Of a stretch of DNA of 64,000 nt, positions 52,325-61,431 are shown in pieces. The stretch lies in NCBI GenBank assembly GCA_016715895.1, contig JADJXH010000003.1, forward strand, positions 930,001 through 994,000. The letters are read 5' to 3'. Origin of the DNA: Flavobacteriales bacterium (GTDB taxonomy: Bacteria > Bacteroidota > Bacteroidia > Flavobacteriales_F > PHOS-HE28). Each line of letters begins with the position of its first letter. Positions within the stretch are counted from its first letter, which is position 1. The notes under the pieces are model-generated. The model was not told the DNA's origin and ran no database searches. It worked only from the letters and a program-made list of their open reading frames with translations. Position numbers and translations under genes: made by a program.

Positions 52325-53142
52325 ACTTCAGCCTGTCGCACATCCCCGCGCGCACGGCCAGACCGCGCGAGGAGGGCCTCACCATGGTGATGGACAAGGG
52401 CCTGAGCCTGCGGCAGGTGGACGACCTGATCGAGACCTCGGGCGACCTGGTGGACCTGGTGAAGCTGGGCTTCGGCACCAGCTATGTGATGCCGCGCCTG
52501 AAGGACAAGGTGAAGCGCTACGCGGACGCCGGCATCCGGGTGTACCTCGGCGGCACGCTGTTCGAGGCCTTCATCGCCCGCGGGCAGTTCGACGCCTACC
52601 GGAAGCTGCTCAAGGAGTTGAAGCTGGACTGCGCCGAGGTGAGCGACGGCAGCATCACGCTGCCGCACGACGAGAAGTGCCGCTACATCAACCTGCTGGC
52701 GCAGGACCACACGGTGTTGAGCGAGGTGGGCAGCAAGGAGACCGGGATCCTGATCAGCCCGGCCAAGTGGGTGCGGATGATGAACACCGAGCTGGAGGCC
52801 GGCAGCTGGAAGGTGATCGCGGAGGCGCGCGAGAGCGGCAACGTGGGCATCTACCGGCCGAGCGGGCATGCGCACACCGCCCTGGTGAACCGGATCCTGG
52901 CCAAGGTGCCCGGGAAGGACATCCTCTGGGAGGCCCCGCAGAAGAGCCAGCAGGTCTGGTTCATCAAGCAGATCGGCGCCAACGTGAACCTGGGCAACGT
53001 GCCGGCCGATGAGGTGATCCCCTTGGAGACCCTGCGGCTGGGCCTGCGGGGCGACACCTTCTTCCAGTACCTGCCCGAGGAGGTGGCCGAGAAGCTGCGG
53101 CAGGTGAAGCCGCCGGAACAGGAAGGCAAGAGCAAGGCGTGA
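52321..53142 (+). CDS. Phosphosulfolactate synthase (ComA-like)
   Basis: A 273-residue TIM-barrel enzyme. It matches the ComA family: TMVMDKGLSLRQVDDLIETSGDLVDLVKLGFGTSYVM, YLGGTLFEAFIARGQFDAY, AEVSDGSITLPHDEKCRYI, EVGSKETG and EAPQKSQQVWFIKQIGANVNLGNV. ComA joins sulfite to phosphoenolpyruvate to give phosphosulfolactate, the first step of coenzyme M synthesis in archaea. In Bacteroidota, which lack coenzyme M, the role is open; sulfolactate or a sulfonolipid precursor is possible. It starts on the overlapping ATG of the TPR gene stop and is followed after 70 bases by a rhodanese gene. Confidence 0.85.
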   Translation: MNFSLSHIPARTARPREEGLTMVMDKGLSLRQVDDLIETSGDLVDLVKLGFGTSYVMPRLKDKVKRYADAGIRVYLGGTLFEAFIARGQFDAYRKLLKELKLDCAEVSDGSITLPHDEKCRYINLLAQDHTVLSEVGSKETGILISPAKWVRMMNTELEAGSWKVIAEARESGNVGIYRPSGHAHTALVNRILAKVPGKDILWEAPQKSQQVWFIKQIGANVNLGNVPADEVIPLETLRLGLRGDTFFQYLPEEVAEKLRQVKPPEQEGKSKA

Positions 53143-53212
53143 CGGTGTGGCGCCGTGCGCATCGTCCGGTGCATCTTCGCGCCGCATGCATCCCGACCCG
53201 ACCGCTCCATCC

Positions 53213-53530
53213 ATGACCACCATCGGCCCGGAGGACCTTCAGCGGATGCGCCGCGATGGCGTTGTGTTCCAGCTGATCGATGTGCGCGAGCCGTACGAGG
53301 CCGAGCGTTGCTCCCTGGGCGGCACGCTGATCCCGATGGGTGAACTGCTGGACAGGTTGGAGGAGATCCGCCGCGATGTACCGGTGGTGGTGCACTGCCG
53401 CAGCGGCAACCGGGCCCTGGCGGTGATCACCGCACTGGAGCGGCGCCACGGCTTCAGCAACCTCATCCAACTGGAGGGCGGCATCCAGGCCTACGCGGCC
53501 CGGATGGATCCCGGTATGCGCTGCGACTAG
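53213..53530 (+). CDS. Rhodanese-like sulfurtransferase
   Basis: A 105-residue single-domain rhodanese. The active-site loop is VVHCRSGNRA (Cys62), preceded by LIDVREPYEAERCSLGGTLIPMGEL and followed by LEGGIQAYAARMDP. It carries sulfane sulfur on the Cys. The ATG at 53213 is the usual start; an in-frame ATG nine codons earlier (53186) would only add a short tail. Position after the sulfur-metabolism-like ComA gene may be meaningful or not. Confidence 0.88.
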   Translation: MTTIGPEDLQRMRRDGVVFQLIDVREPYEAERCSLGGTLIPMGELLDRLEEIRRDVPVVVHCRSGNRALAVITALERRHGFSNLIQLEGGIQAYAARMDPGMRCD

Positions 53531-53613
53531 AGGCCACCCTTGCGCATGGCGAACGTCAGATGACGGCCGCAGCCCGCTTCCGTACCTTTACCCCTGTCCT
53601 CAACGAAGGCCCG

Positions 53614-55083
53614 ATGCCCAGTTCCCTTGCCCACACGCACGTCACGTTGAGCCCGGCCCAGAAGGCCCGGAAGATCAACATGGACGCCGACCTCTACGGC
53701 ACCTTCGCCGAGATCGGTGCGGGCCAGGAGACGGTGCGCCACTTCTTCCGGGCGGGCGGCGCCAGCCAGACCATCGCCAAGGCGATGAGCGCCTACGACA
53801 AGGACTTCAGCAACGCCATCTACGGCAAGGAGCCGGGCAACCGCTTCGTGTGTGAGAGCCGGCTGAGGAACATGCTGCGGCATGAGTACGGCCTGATGGT
53901 GGAGCGCCTGTCGCGCAAGGACCACCCCACCAAGAAGTTCTTCACGTTCGCCAACACGGTGGCCACGAGCACGCTGGAGCGGCCGCACAGCGGGCACGGC
54001 TGGATCGGGGTCCGGTTCCAGACCGGTCCGGACAGGCCCACCAGTGATGTCATCATCCACGTGCGCCTGCACGACCCCGACATCAGCCTGCAGCAGGAAA
54101 CGCTGGGCGTGATGGGCACCAACCTGCTGTACGGCTGTCTCTTCCAGCACCTTGATCCGCAGGAGATCATGACCAGCCTCTACGACAACGTGAGCCGGCA
54201 CGTGATCGAGGTGGACATGATCCAGATGAACGGGCCGGACTTCGCGCAGGTGGACAACCGGCTGTTGAGCCTGCAATTGGTGAAGCGGGGCTACACGGAC
54301 GCGGTGATCTTCGGTCCGGACGGGCAGAACCTACAGGCCAGCGAGGCCCTGTACAAGAAGAACATCCTCACCATCCGCGGAAGCTTCCGCCCGGTGACGA
54401 AGGTGAACATCGATATGATCATGAACGGTTATAACATGTTCATCAAGGAGAACCGGGTGGACCGGAGCAATCTGCAGGTGCTCTTCGAGATCACGCTCAA
54501 CAACCTGCAGGCGGACACCGGCAGCGTGGACGAGAAGGACTTCATCGACCGTGCGGACATCCTGTGCAGCCTGGGGCAGACGGTGCTGATCAGCAATTAC
54601 CAGCAGTACTACAAGCTGGTGGAGTACTTCAGCCGGTACACCAAGGCGCGCATGGGCCTGATCATGGGGGTGAACAACCTCATCGAGGTGTTCGACGAGA
54701 AGTACTACCGCGACCTGAACGGCGGCATGCTGGAGGCCTTCGGCATCCTGTTCACCCGCGACCTGAAGATCTACGTGTACCCCAGCAAACCGACGGCGGA
54801 CGTGCCGCTGATGACCACCGAGAACATGCCGGTGCACCCGCGGTTGAAGCCCCTGTACGACTACCTGCTGTACAACAAGCGGATCGTGGACATCGAGAGC
54901 TTCGACCCCACCGTGCTGCACATCTTCAGCCAGAAGGTGCTGGCCATGATCCGCGAGGGGCGCGACAACTGGGAGGAGCTCGTGCCCCCTTACGTGGACA
55001 ACATGATCAAGGACAACCGGCTGTTCGGGTACCGTCCGAAAGGCGAGGTCTCCGGCGTGCCGAAGGTGGAGGCGAAGGCGTGA
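53614..55083 (+). CDS. Conserved 489-residue protein of unknown function
   Basis: A soluble protein with very strong conservation-like blocks: KARKINMDADLYGTFAEIGAGQETVRHFFRAGGASQTIAKAMSAYDKDFSNAIYG, GPDGQNLQASEALYKKNILTIRGSFRPVTKVNIDMI, and RMGLIMGVNNLIEVFDEKYYRDLNGGMLEAFGILF. I have seen homologues across Bacteroidota and some cyanobacteria under names such as nicotinate-nucleotide adenylyltransferase-like, but no nucleotidyltransferase HxGH motif is present, so that name is not supported. Starts at 53614 after a TACCTTTA-like box. Function unknown. Confidence 0.7.
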   Translation: MPSSLAHTHVTLSPAQKARKINMDADLYGTFAEIGAGQETVRHFFRAGGASQTIAKAMSAYDKDFSNAIYGKEPGNRFVCESRLRNMLRHEYGLMVERLSRKDHPTKKFFTFANTVATSTLERPHSGHGWIGVRFQTGPDRPTSDVIIHVRLHDPDISLQQETLGVMGTNLLYGCLFQHLDPQEIMTSLYDNVSRHVIEVDMIQMNGPDFAQVDNRLLSLQLVKRGYTDAVIFGPDGQNLQASEALYKKNILTIRGSFRPVTKVNIDMIMNGYNMFIKENRVDRSNLQVLFEITLNNLQADTGSVDEKDFIDRADILCSLGQTVLISNYQQYYKLVEYFSRYTKARMGLIMGVNNLIEVFDEKYYRDLNGGMLEAFGILFTRDLKIYVYPSKPTADVPLMTTENMPVHPRLKPLYDYLLYNKRIVDIESFDPTVLHIFSQKVLAMIREGRDNWEELVPPYVDNMIKDNRLFGYRPKGEVSGVPKVEAKA

Positions 55084-55167
55084 GGTCCCCGATCCGACGG
55101 GCTTGCGCTGGGGCTCGACGAGCCGGCGGGGCAGGCGCGGTGCGCGGGCTATCTTGGCCGCGTTGCA

Positions 55168-56415
55168 ATGCATGAAGGCCAACCCCATCTGAACCGCACT
55201 GGAACCGGCCACGCGGCCCGGGCGCGGCACCCCGCTGTCCGCCGCCTGCCCCACCCCTGGAAGGCCTGGCTCAGCATCAGCAACGACCCGGACAACACCA
55301 CGCCCGACGGCTGGGCCCAGTTGCACCGCCTCATCTGGGAGGAGCTCCACCTGCCGTTCGCCGATGCGCTATTCCTGCGCTCGTTCAACACGCAGCTGCC
55401 CGATCAGGTGGACCTCCACGGGCATCCGCACATCCTGACGGCCCATCCGCACGACAGCCTGCACACCTGGGGCGACTACATGTTCGCCCGCACGCGCGGC
55501 TTCGACCGCAGCGATGCCGAAGAGGCGCTGACCTGGCTGCGACGCATCGGGTTCAGGCCACGCGTGTGGGTGGACCACAGCCAGTTCACGGGCAACATGC
55601 TGCACCTGCACCGCACCGGGGCCATCCCCGAGTTCCGGGACGCTTCGGGGCATGTGTACCCCAATCCGTTGTATACCCTGGACCTGGTGCATGAGGCAGG
55701 CGTGCGCTACTTGTGGGACGGTACGGTGACCCCGGTGCTGGGGCAGGACATCCCGATGGGCGACCTGTCGTGGACCCTCGAAAGCACGGGCGACCGGCGG
55801 GCGGGCCTTGCGCTCTACGCGCGCCGGCGGATCCGCGCGGGACTGCGACCGGGCACGGTGCCTTCCGCCCGCGATGCGAACCGGGCCTACAGACGGCATC
55901 GCTTCCCCGACGGGCGCAGCTTCTACATCTTTCAGCGGCATGGGGAATGGCCGCTGGCCGACATCGACGGGCTCGGCGAGCTGCTGGCCCCCGCGCGGAT
56001 GGACGAGCTGGTGCGCCGGGGCGGTGTGTGCATCGCGTACACCCACCTGGGCAAGCGGCCCGCCGGGCGCATGGACGATCCCGTGCATGTACCCCCCCCG
56101 ACGCGGCGCGCGCTGGAGCACGTGGCCACGCTTCACCGCGAGGGCCGATTGATGCTCAGCGGGACCGCCCGCCTGCTGGACCATCTGGTGATCCGCGACC
56201 ATATCGACGTGGACCCCGCACGCCGAAGCATCCGCTTTGTGGCCGACGGCATCGCGTTCGACCGGCTCGGCGGCCAGGACCTGGCCGGTCACGCGTTCAC
56301 GTTCGATCTTCCCTTCGCCTCCGGGTGGGAGGTCCTGGGCAGCGATGGCCCGTTGGATCCGCGCGTGGAGGTGCACGGCCGCGCGGCCTTCACCCTTCAT
56401 TTCGACGGCGCATGA
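55168..56415 (+). CDS. Hypothetical protein, possibly a divergent polysaccharide deacetylase-like enzyme
   Basis: A 415-residue protein without signal peptide or membrane helix. The N-terminal half has HGHPHILTAHPHDSLHTWGDYMFARTRGFDR and LRRIGFRPRVWVDHSQFTGNMLHLHRTG, with His and Asp residues spaced like NodB-fold metal-sites, but I cannot align it securely. The middle has an Arg-rich segment (YARRRIRAGLRPGTVPSARDANRAYRRHRFPDGRSFYIFQRH). It overlaps a formyltransferase gene by four bases (ATGA), so they probably act together. A TATCTTGG box precedes the ATG. Function is not known. Confidence 0.55.
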   Translation: MHEGQPHLNRTGTGHAARARHPAVRRLPHPWKAWLSISNDPDNTTPDGWAQLHRLIWEELHLPFADALFLRSFNTQLPDQVDLHGHPHILTAHPHDSLHTWGDYMFARTRGFDRSDAEEALTWLRRIGFRPRVWVDHSQFTGNMLHLHRTGAIPEFRDASGHVYPNPLYTLDLVHEAGVRYLWDGTVTPVLGQDIPMGDLSWTLESTGDRRAGLALYARRRIRAGLRPGTVPSARDANRAYRRHRFPDGRSFYIFQRHGEWPLADIDGLGELLAPARMDELVRRGGVCIAYTHLGKRPAGRMDDPVHVPPPTRRALEHVATLHREGRLMLSGTARLLDHLVIRDHIDVDPARRSIRFVADGIAFDRLGGQDLAGHAFTFDLPFASGWEVLGSDGPLDPRVEVHGRAAFTLHFDGA

Positions 56416-57218
56416 GCCACCGGGTGGTCCTGCTCACCAACCGATCGCGCGGGTCGATGGCCCTCGCCCGGGCGCTGGTCGCCGGCGGGCTCGACTTGGG
56501 GATGGTGGTGGTGGGGCGTGAACCCGCTCCCGAGAAGTCCAAACGGCTGATCACCCGGTTGCTGCGTGCCGCGCTCGGCGATGCGCTGGTGAACCGCATC
56601 GGCACGCTGCTGCAGGACCGGGCCGTCAAGCACGTGCTGCGGGTGGAGCGCCGGTTGTTCGCGGATGCCGACATCGTGCTGGAAGGTGGCATCAACGCCT
56701 GCGACCTGCTGCCGGGATGGCCTCCGGGCGTGCCCGTGGTCGAGGTGGACCGCATGAACGACGCCGGAACCGTCGCGCGCATCCGCTCCGGGTCGCCCGA
56801 TGCGCTGGTGGTCTTCGGCACGGGGATCCTGAAACGCCCGGTGCTGGCCATCGCCCCCGCCATCAACGCCCACACCAGCCTGCTGCCACATTACCGCGGC
56901 ACACGCAGCGAGTTCTGGCAGTGCCGCCACAACGACCCCGCCCATGTGGGCATCACCATCCATCTGGTGGATGAAGGGGTGGACACGGGTCAGGTGCTGT
57001 TCCAGCGCCCCACGGCGACCCCATGGCCCACCACACCCTTCCACTTGCGGAGCCTCAACACCCTGGAGGTGATCCGCCACCTGCCGGGCGTGGTGAAGGC
57101 CTTTCTGGACGGTCGGCTCACACCGTTCGCGCAGCCCGAGGGCTCCGGCACCACCTACCGGAACCGCGACATCACCTTCGCCGACCGGGAAGCGCTGTTC
57201 GGCCATATGGAGGCCTGA
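56412..57218 (+). CDS. Formyltransferase family protein
   Basis: A 268-residue protein whose C-terminal two thirds form the formyl-tetrahydrofolate-dependent transferase core. The signature Asn-x-His is NAHTSLLPHYRGTRSEFWQC (Asn and His as catalytic pair), with HLVDEGVDTGQVLFQRP holding the Asp. The family includes sugar N-formyltransferases of LPS assembly as well as purine and Met-tRNA enzymes; by context and length a sugar or lipid-linked amino sugar is more likely. Coupled to the preceding gene, and five bases before the WD40 gene. Confidence 0.8.
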   Translation: MSHRVVLLTNRSRGSMALARALVAGGLDLGMVVVGREPAPEKSKRLITRLLRAALGDALVNRIGTLLQDRAVKHVLRVERRLFADADIVLEGGINACDLLPGWPPGVPVVEVDRMNDAGTVARIRSGSPDALVVFGTGILKRPVLAIAPAINAHTSLLPHYRGTRSEFWQCRHNDPAHVGITIHLVDEGVDTGQVLFQRPTATPWPTTPFHLRSLNTLEVIRHLPGVVKAFLDGRLTPFAQPEGSGTTYRNRDITFADREALFGHMEA

Positions 57219-57223
57219 TCGCG

Positions 57224-58144
57224 ATGCGCCCCTTCGTGGTACACCGCCATTCCGGACACCGAGGTGCGGTGTATGCCCTGGCCGTCCGGCAAGGTCGCGT
57301 GCTGAGCGGCAGCGGTGACGGCATGGTGGCCGCGTGGGGCAAGGACGCCGCATCCGGCGAGGCGGTGGCACAGGTCGGCCAGGCCGTGTTCGCACTGGCG
57401 GTGCTCGACCACCTGGACATCCTGCTGATCGGCACCGAGGTCGGCGACCTGCACGTGGTGGACCTGAGCGATCGGCGTGAGGCGCAGCGTATGGTGCTGC
57501 ATCGGCGGGGCATCTACCGCATCGTGGCGCTCGACGACCAGCGCGTGGCCTGCGCGGGTGGCGATGGTTCCCTGAGCGTTTGGGGGGTGCGGCGCGATGC
57601 CCGCGGGCCTCAGCTCACGCTTCAACGGCACATCCCCATGGCGGAGGAGAAGGTGCGCGACATCGCGATGGACCCTGCGCGGGGTCTGGTGGCCGTAGCC
57701 TGCGGGGATGGCACGGTGCGGGTGCTCGATGCCGTGGACCTCAACGAGCGGCTTACGCTGGAAGGCCACATCGGAGGCGCCACGAGCGTGGCCTGGCACC
57801 CTGGCAAGCCGGTGCTGCTCTCCGGAGGCAAGGATGGCCACCTGCGGGCCTGGCACGCGGAGCTAGGCACGCCCCTGCTCGCCCAACCAGCGCACCGGGC
57901 GGGCATCTACGCGCTGGCGTTCGATCCGCGGAGGGAGCTGCTGGCCACCGCGAGCCGCGACAAGACCGCCAAGGTGTGGCGGGCGGACGACCTGGAGCCC
58001 CTGATGCGCCTGGACCGCCCCGCCGGTGGCCATACGCACAGCGTGAACCACATCTGCTGGCTGGGCGACCACCTGTTCACCGCCGGCGACGACCGGATGG
58101 TGATCGAGTGGTCCATCACGGACGGCGGCACCGGCGGCCGTTAA
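57224..58144 (+). CDS. WD40-repeat protein
   Basis: A 306-residue cytoplasmic seven-bladed propeller. Repeats such as HSGHRGAVYALAVRQGRVLSGSGDGMVAAW, LEGHIGGATSVAWHPGKPVLLSGGKDGHLRAWH and QPAHRAGIYALAFDPRRELLATASRDKTAKVWR give the WD pattern. It is a protein-binding scaffold. It begins five bases after the formyltransferase stop in the same direction; no direct mechanism linking it to glycan chemistry is visible. Confidence 0.9.
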   Translation: MRPFVVHRHSGHRGAVYALAVRQGRVLSGSGDGMVAAWGKDAASGEAVAQVGQAVFALAVLDHLDILLIGTEVGDLHVVDLSDRREAQRMVLHRRGIYRIVALDDQRVACAGGDGSLSVWGVRRDARGPQLTLQRHIPMAEEKVRDIAMDPARGLVAVACGDGTVRVLDAVDLNERLTLEGHIGGATSVAWHPGKPVLLSGGKDGHLRAWHAELGTPLLAQPAHRAGIYALAFDPRRELLATASRDKTAKVWRADDLEPLMRLDRPAGGHTHSVNHICWLGDHLFTAGDDRMVIEWSITDGGTGGR

Positions 58145-58153
58145 CTTGCCCGC

Positions 58154-59464
58154 ATGGCCGCTTCGCCGCGTACACGCACCACGCACCGGGTGCTGTGGGC
58201 GCTCTGCGCGGTGTTGCTGGCGGTGACCAACAACATCAACTGGGGGCGCGACCATTGGCGCACAGTGCTGCAGGCCGATGCCAAGGGCTACCACGCCTAC
58301 CTGCCCGCCCTGGTGGTGCACCACGACCTGCATTTCGGTTTCCTGGACCTTGCCGACAGCCTGGGCAGCACGCCGGCGCTGCGCTACGACCACCGCACCG
58401 CACCGACGGGCGACACCATCAACAAATACTGGTGCGGCACGGCGCTGATGCAGGCGCCGTTCTATCTGGCCGTCCATGGCCTGCTGAAGGCCGCGGGCCG
58501 TCCCGCTCCGGGTCATGGCAAACCCTATGTGATGGCCGTGTGCCTCGCCGCCATCGCGTACGCCCTGCTCGGGCTGTGGGCGGTGGGCCGCCTCATGGCC
58601 AGCTGGGGCGTGGACGACCGATGGTGCGCGTTCACGCTCGCCGCGATCTTGTTCGGCACCCACCTGTTCTACTACACCATCGTGGCCCCGGGCATGAGCC
58701 ACGTCTACAGTTCCGCCCTGGTGGCGCTGTTGCTTCTGAGCGGACGCCGCTATGCCGAGGATGGCCGGGCGCGATGGCTTCCGGTGATGGGCGCGCTCAT
58801 CGGCCTGCTGGTGCTGGTGCGGCCGGTGAACGGGATCGCCGTGCTGGCGCTGCCGGTGGTGGCCGGCGGCCGGGCCGTGCTCGTCCAACGGCTCCGCGGC
58901 CTCCCTCACCAGTTGCGCGCGGTGTTGGGCGCCGTCGGCATCGGTGCGCTCATCGCCGGCCTTCAACCCTTGGTGTACCGGGTCAGCACTGGGCATTGGT
59001 GGGTGGACAGCTATCCGGGCGAGCACTTCCGCTGGAGCGACCCGCACATGCTGGACATCCTGATCAGCTATCGCAAGGGCCTGCTGGTGTACACCCCCCT
59101 GTGCGCTCTCGCCTTGGTCGGCCTTGTCCCGCTGTGGCGTCGGTCACGCTTCACCGCTTCGGCATGGGTGGCGTTCATGTCGCTGCTCACCTATGTGTTG
59201 TCAAGTTGGTGGAACTGGTGGTACGGTGGCAGCTTCAGTGCACGTCCCTTCGTGGAGTACCTGCCCCTGTTCGCCCTGCCGCTGGGGCTGGCGTTGCAGG
59301 CGGCCCATGGCGCCCGTCGCACGGTGCTGGTGACGACCGTGGTGCTTCTTGTGGCGCTGTGCCAGGTGCAGACCTACCAGGCACGGTACTACCAGATCCA
59401 CTACGAGGACATGGACCGGTCGCGGTACTGGGAGGTGTTCCTGCGGCTCGATCGGTTGCCGTGA
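58154..59464 (+). CDS. Polytopic membrane protein, putative GT-C glycosyltransferase
   Basis: A 436-residue protein with about ten helices. After the first helix comes QADAKGYHAYLPALVVHHDLHFGFLD, resembling the acidic periplasmic loop (D-x-x-x-Y-x-x-Y) of GT39/GT87-like mannosyl- or arabinosyl-type transferases. It ends with a short soluble tail. It is nine bases after the WD40 gene, completing a four-gene plus-strand run from 55168, and is convergent with the SLC13 transporter. The acceptor is unknown. Confidence 0.7.
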   Translation: MAASPRTRTTHRVLWALCAVLLAVTNNINWGRDHWRTVLQADAKGYHAYLPALVVHHDLHFGFLDLADSLGSTPALRYDHRTAPTGDTINKYWCGTALMQAPFYLAVHGLLKAAGRPAPGHGKPYVMAVCLAAIAYALLGLWAVGRLMASWGVDDRWCAFTLAAILFGTHLFYYTIVAPGMSHVYSSALVALLLLSGRRYAEDGRARWLPVMGALIGLLVLVRPVNGIAVLALPVVAGGRAVLVQRLRGLPHQLRAVLGAVGIGALIAGLQPLVYRVSTGHWWVDSYPGEHFRWSDPHMLDILISYRKGLLVYTPLCALALVGLVPLWRRSRFTASAWVAFMSLLTYVLSSWWNWWYGGSFSARPFVEYLPLFALPLGLALQAAHGARRTVLVTTVVLLVALCQVQTYQARYYQIHYEDMDRSRYWEVFLRLDRLP

Positions 59465-59473
59465 ACCCTTGCG

Positions 59474-61273
59474 CTAGAGCGGGTAGAACACCGGGATCAG
59501 GAAGGTGGCCAGCAACCAGAAGAGCAGGTGCAGCGGGGCGCCCACTTTCAGAAAATCCGTGTACCGGTAGCGGCCTGCGCTGTACACCATCGCGTTGGTC
59601 TGGTAGCCGATGGGCGTCATGAAGCTGGCGCTTGCGGCAAAGGCGACGGCCATGAGGAAGGGGGTCGGGCTGGAATCCATACGCCCGGCCACCTGGATGG
59701 CGATCGGCGTGATGAGCGCCGCGGTGGCGGTGTTGCTCATCAGTTCGGTGAGCAGGCTGGTGAAGAGGTACAACCCGCTGAGCACAGCCGCAGGCCCCAG
59801 GTCGCGCAACAGGTCCACCACCCCGCCGGCGAGCCGGGCATCGAGGCCGCTGGCGTGCATGCCGATGCCCAGGCTGAAGGAGCCGGCCATGAGGAACACG
59901 ATCTTCCACTCGATCGCCTCGTAGACGTCCTTCATGGACAGGCATCCGGTGAGCACGACGAACACCACTGCGGCCAGGGCGGCCACCATCACCGGCAGCA
60001 CGTTCAGGCTGGAGAGTACCACCACGGCGGCCACGGCCGCTGTGACCAGCGCAAAGCGCCCGCGGTCGAAGGCCGCGATGCCGTCCTGCCGGGCCAGGAT
60101 GGCGAAGGGGGCATCCGGACCCCGCTGAAGGCGCTGCAGGGTGCCGACATAGTGGCTGCGGACCTCGGCCAGCACCACGTCGCCGCTGCGCAGCACCACG
60201 TCATGCAAGCGGTCGTGCACGACCTCTTCCCGATGGCGCACGGCGAGGGGCACGGCGCGATAAGCACGGATGAGGTCGGCCTCACGCAGGGTCTTGCCCT
60301 CCAGGGGGCTGCTGGCAGTGATGACGAGCTCCACCAACGTGGTCCCCCGGGCCCGCAGGTCATCATCGGCCAGGCGCACGCTGGGGCGCACGCTCACCTG
60401 GGCGCGGTCCTTCATGGCCCGGATCCTGGCCACATCGCACCGCACCTTGAGCAGGTCGCCGGCTTCAAGCACCATGTCACCACTGGGCAGGTTGAACCGT
60501 TGGTCGCCACGCTGGATGGCGATGATGTCCATTTCCATGTCGCGCACCAAGGGGCTGTCCATGATCCGCTTGCCCACGCTGCTCCCGCCGGACAGCAGTT
60601 CGATCTCCGTGAGGTAGCCCCCCATGCCGAACTGATCGCCCAGGTCATCCCCCACCGGCCGATCCCCGGGCAGAAGATGACGGCCCACGAGCACCATGTA
60701 GGCCACACCAGCGAGCAGGAAGACGATGCCCATGGGCGCCATCTGGAACATGCTGATGGCCGGTACCCCGAGCTTCTGCGCCAGGCCGCTCACCACGATG
60801 TTGGTGCTGGTGCCGATCAGGGTGCATGTACCGCCCATGATGGTGCCGAAACTGAGGGGGATCAGCAGCTTGCCGGGATGGATCCGGGCCGAACGCGCCA
60901 TCTGCACGGCGATGGGGATGAAGACCGCGACGATGGGCGTGTTGTTGATGAAGGCGGAGATGGCCCCGATGGCCAGCATGAACACAGCCAGACCACGGGC
61001 CTCTCCTTCCCTGAACAGCGGGCCCAGCCGCGGTCCGATGGTGCTGAGGGCCCCGGTGCGCAGCAGGGCGGCGCTGAGCACGAACATGAAGGCCACGGTC
61101 AGGGTGGCCGCATCGCTGAAGCCGGCTACAGCCTCCTGCGGGGTGATGATCCCCGTGAGCGTCAGGACCAGCGCGACGAGCAGGGCCACCAGATCGATGC
61201 TGAGCTTTTCGGAGATGAACAGCACGAGCGCACCGATCACGGTGGCGAGGACGATCCATTCGGAGGGCGACAT
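59474..61273 (-). CDS. SLC13 family permease with two TrkA-C domains
   Basis: A 599-residue transporter. Two halves of the ion transporter fold (helices with SAFINNTPIVAVFIPIAV and GGTCTLIGTSTNIVVSGLA; TELMSNTATAALITPIAIQVA and SFMTPIGYQTNAMVYSAG) carry the conserved Asn/Thr sites. Between them lie two soluble RCK_C/TrkA_C domains (~residues 205-380). Such proteins take up dicarboxylates, sulfate or other anions with Na+. With several sulfur-related genes in the window, sulfate is one possibility, but the substrate cannot be read from sequence. Confidence 0.9.
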   Translation of the reverse strand: MSPSEWIVLATVIGALVLFISEKLSIDLVALLVALVLTLTGIITPQEAVAGFSDAATLTVAFMFVLSAALLRTGALSTIGPRLGPLFREGEARGLAVFMLAIGAISAFINNTPIVAVFIPIAVQMARSARIHPGKLLIPLSFGTIMGGTCTLIGTSTNIVVSGLAQKLGVPAISMFQMAPMGIVFLLAGVAYMVLVGRHLLPGDRPVGDDLGDQFGMGGYLTEIELLSGGSSVGKRIMDSPLVRDMEMDIIAIQRGDQRFNLPSGDMVLEAGDLLKVRCDVARIRAMKDRAQVSVRPSVRLADDDLRARGTTLVELVITASSPLEGKTLREADLIRAYRAVPLAVRHREEVVHDRLHDVVLRSGDVVLAEVRSHYVGTLQRLQRGPDAPFAILARQDGIAAFDRGRFALVTAAVAAVVVLSSLNVLPVMVAALAAVVFVVLTGCLSMKDVYEAIEWKIVFLMAGSFSLGIGMHASGLDARLAGGVVDLLRDLGPAAVLSGLYLFTSLLTELMSNTATAALITPIAIQVAGRMDSSPTPFLMAVAFAASASFMTPIGYQTNAMVYSAGRYRYTDFLKVGAPLHLLFWLLATFLIPVFYPL

Positions 61274-61431
61274 CGGCGGTGGAGCGTGCGAAGTAAGTCA
61301 ACCCGAGGCTGGGTGGCCGTGGAGCCCACAGCATGGATACCGGGTTCCGCACCCTCATCGGGCCGGCCCGCATGAAGCCTGACCAATGTCAGTTCCGTTC
61401 CCTGGAACTTGGTCCACCCAAGGAACCTGAC

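Noticed and set aside
53614..55083. Annotation as nicotinate-nucleotide adenylyltransferase
   Set aside because: No HxGH or KMSKS-like nucleotidyltransferase motif is visible; the name seems to be carried over from misannotated relatives.
61274..61431. Riboswitch or operator in the divergent gap before the outer-membrane barrel gene
   Set aside because: Only a weak GTTCC/GGAAC inverted repeat is present, with no conserved RNA fold that I could recognise.
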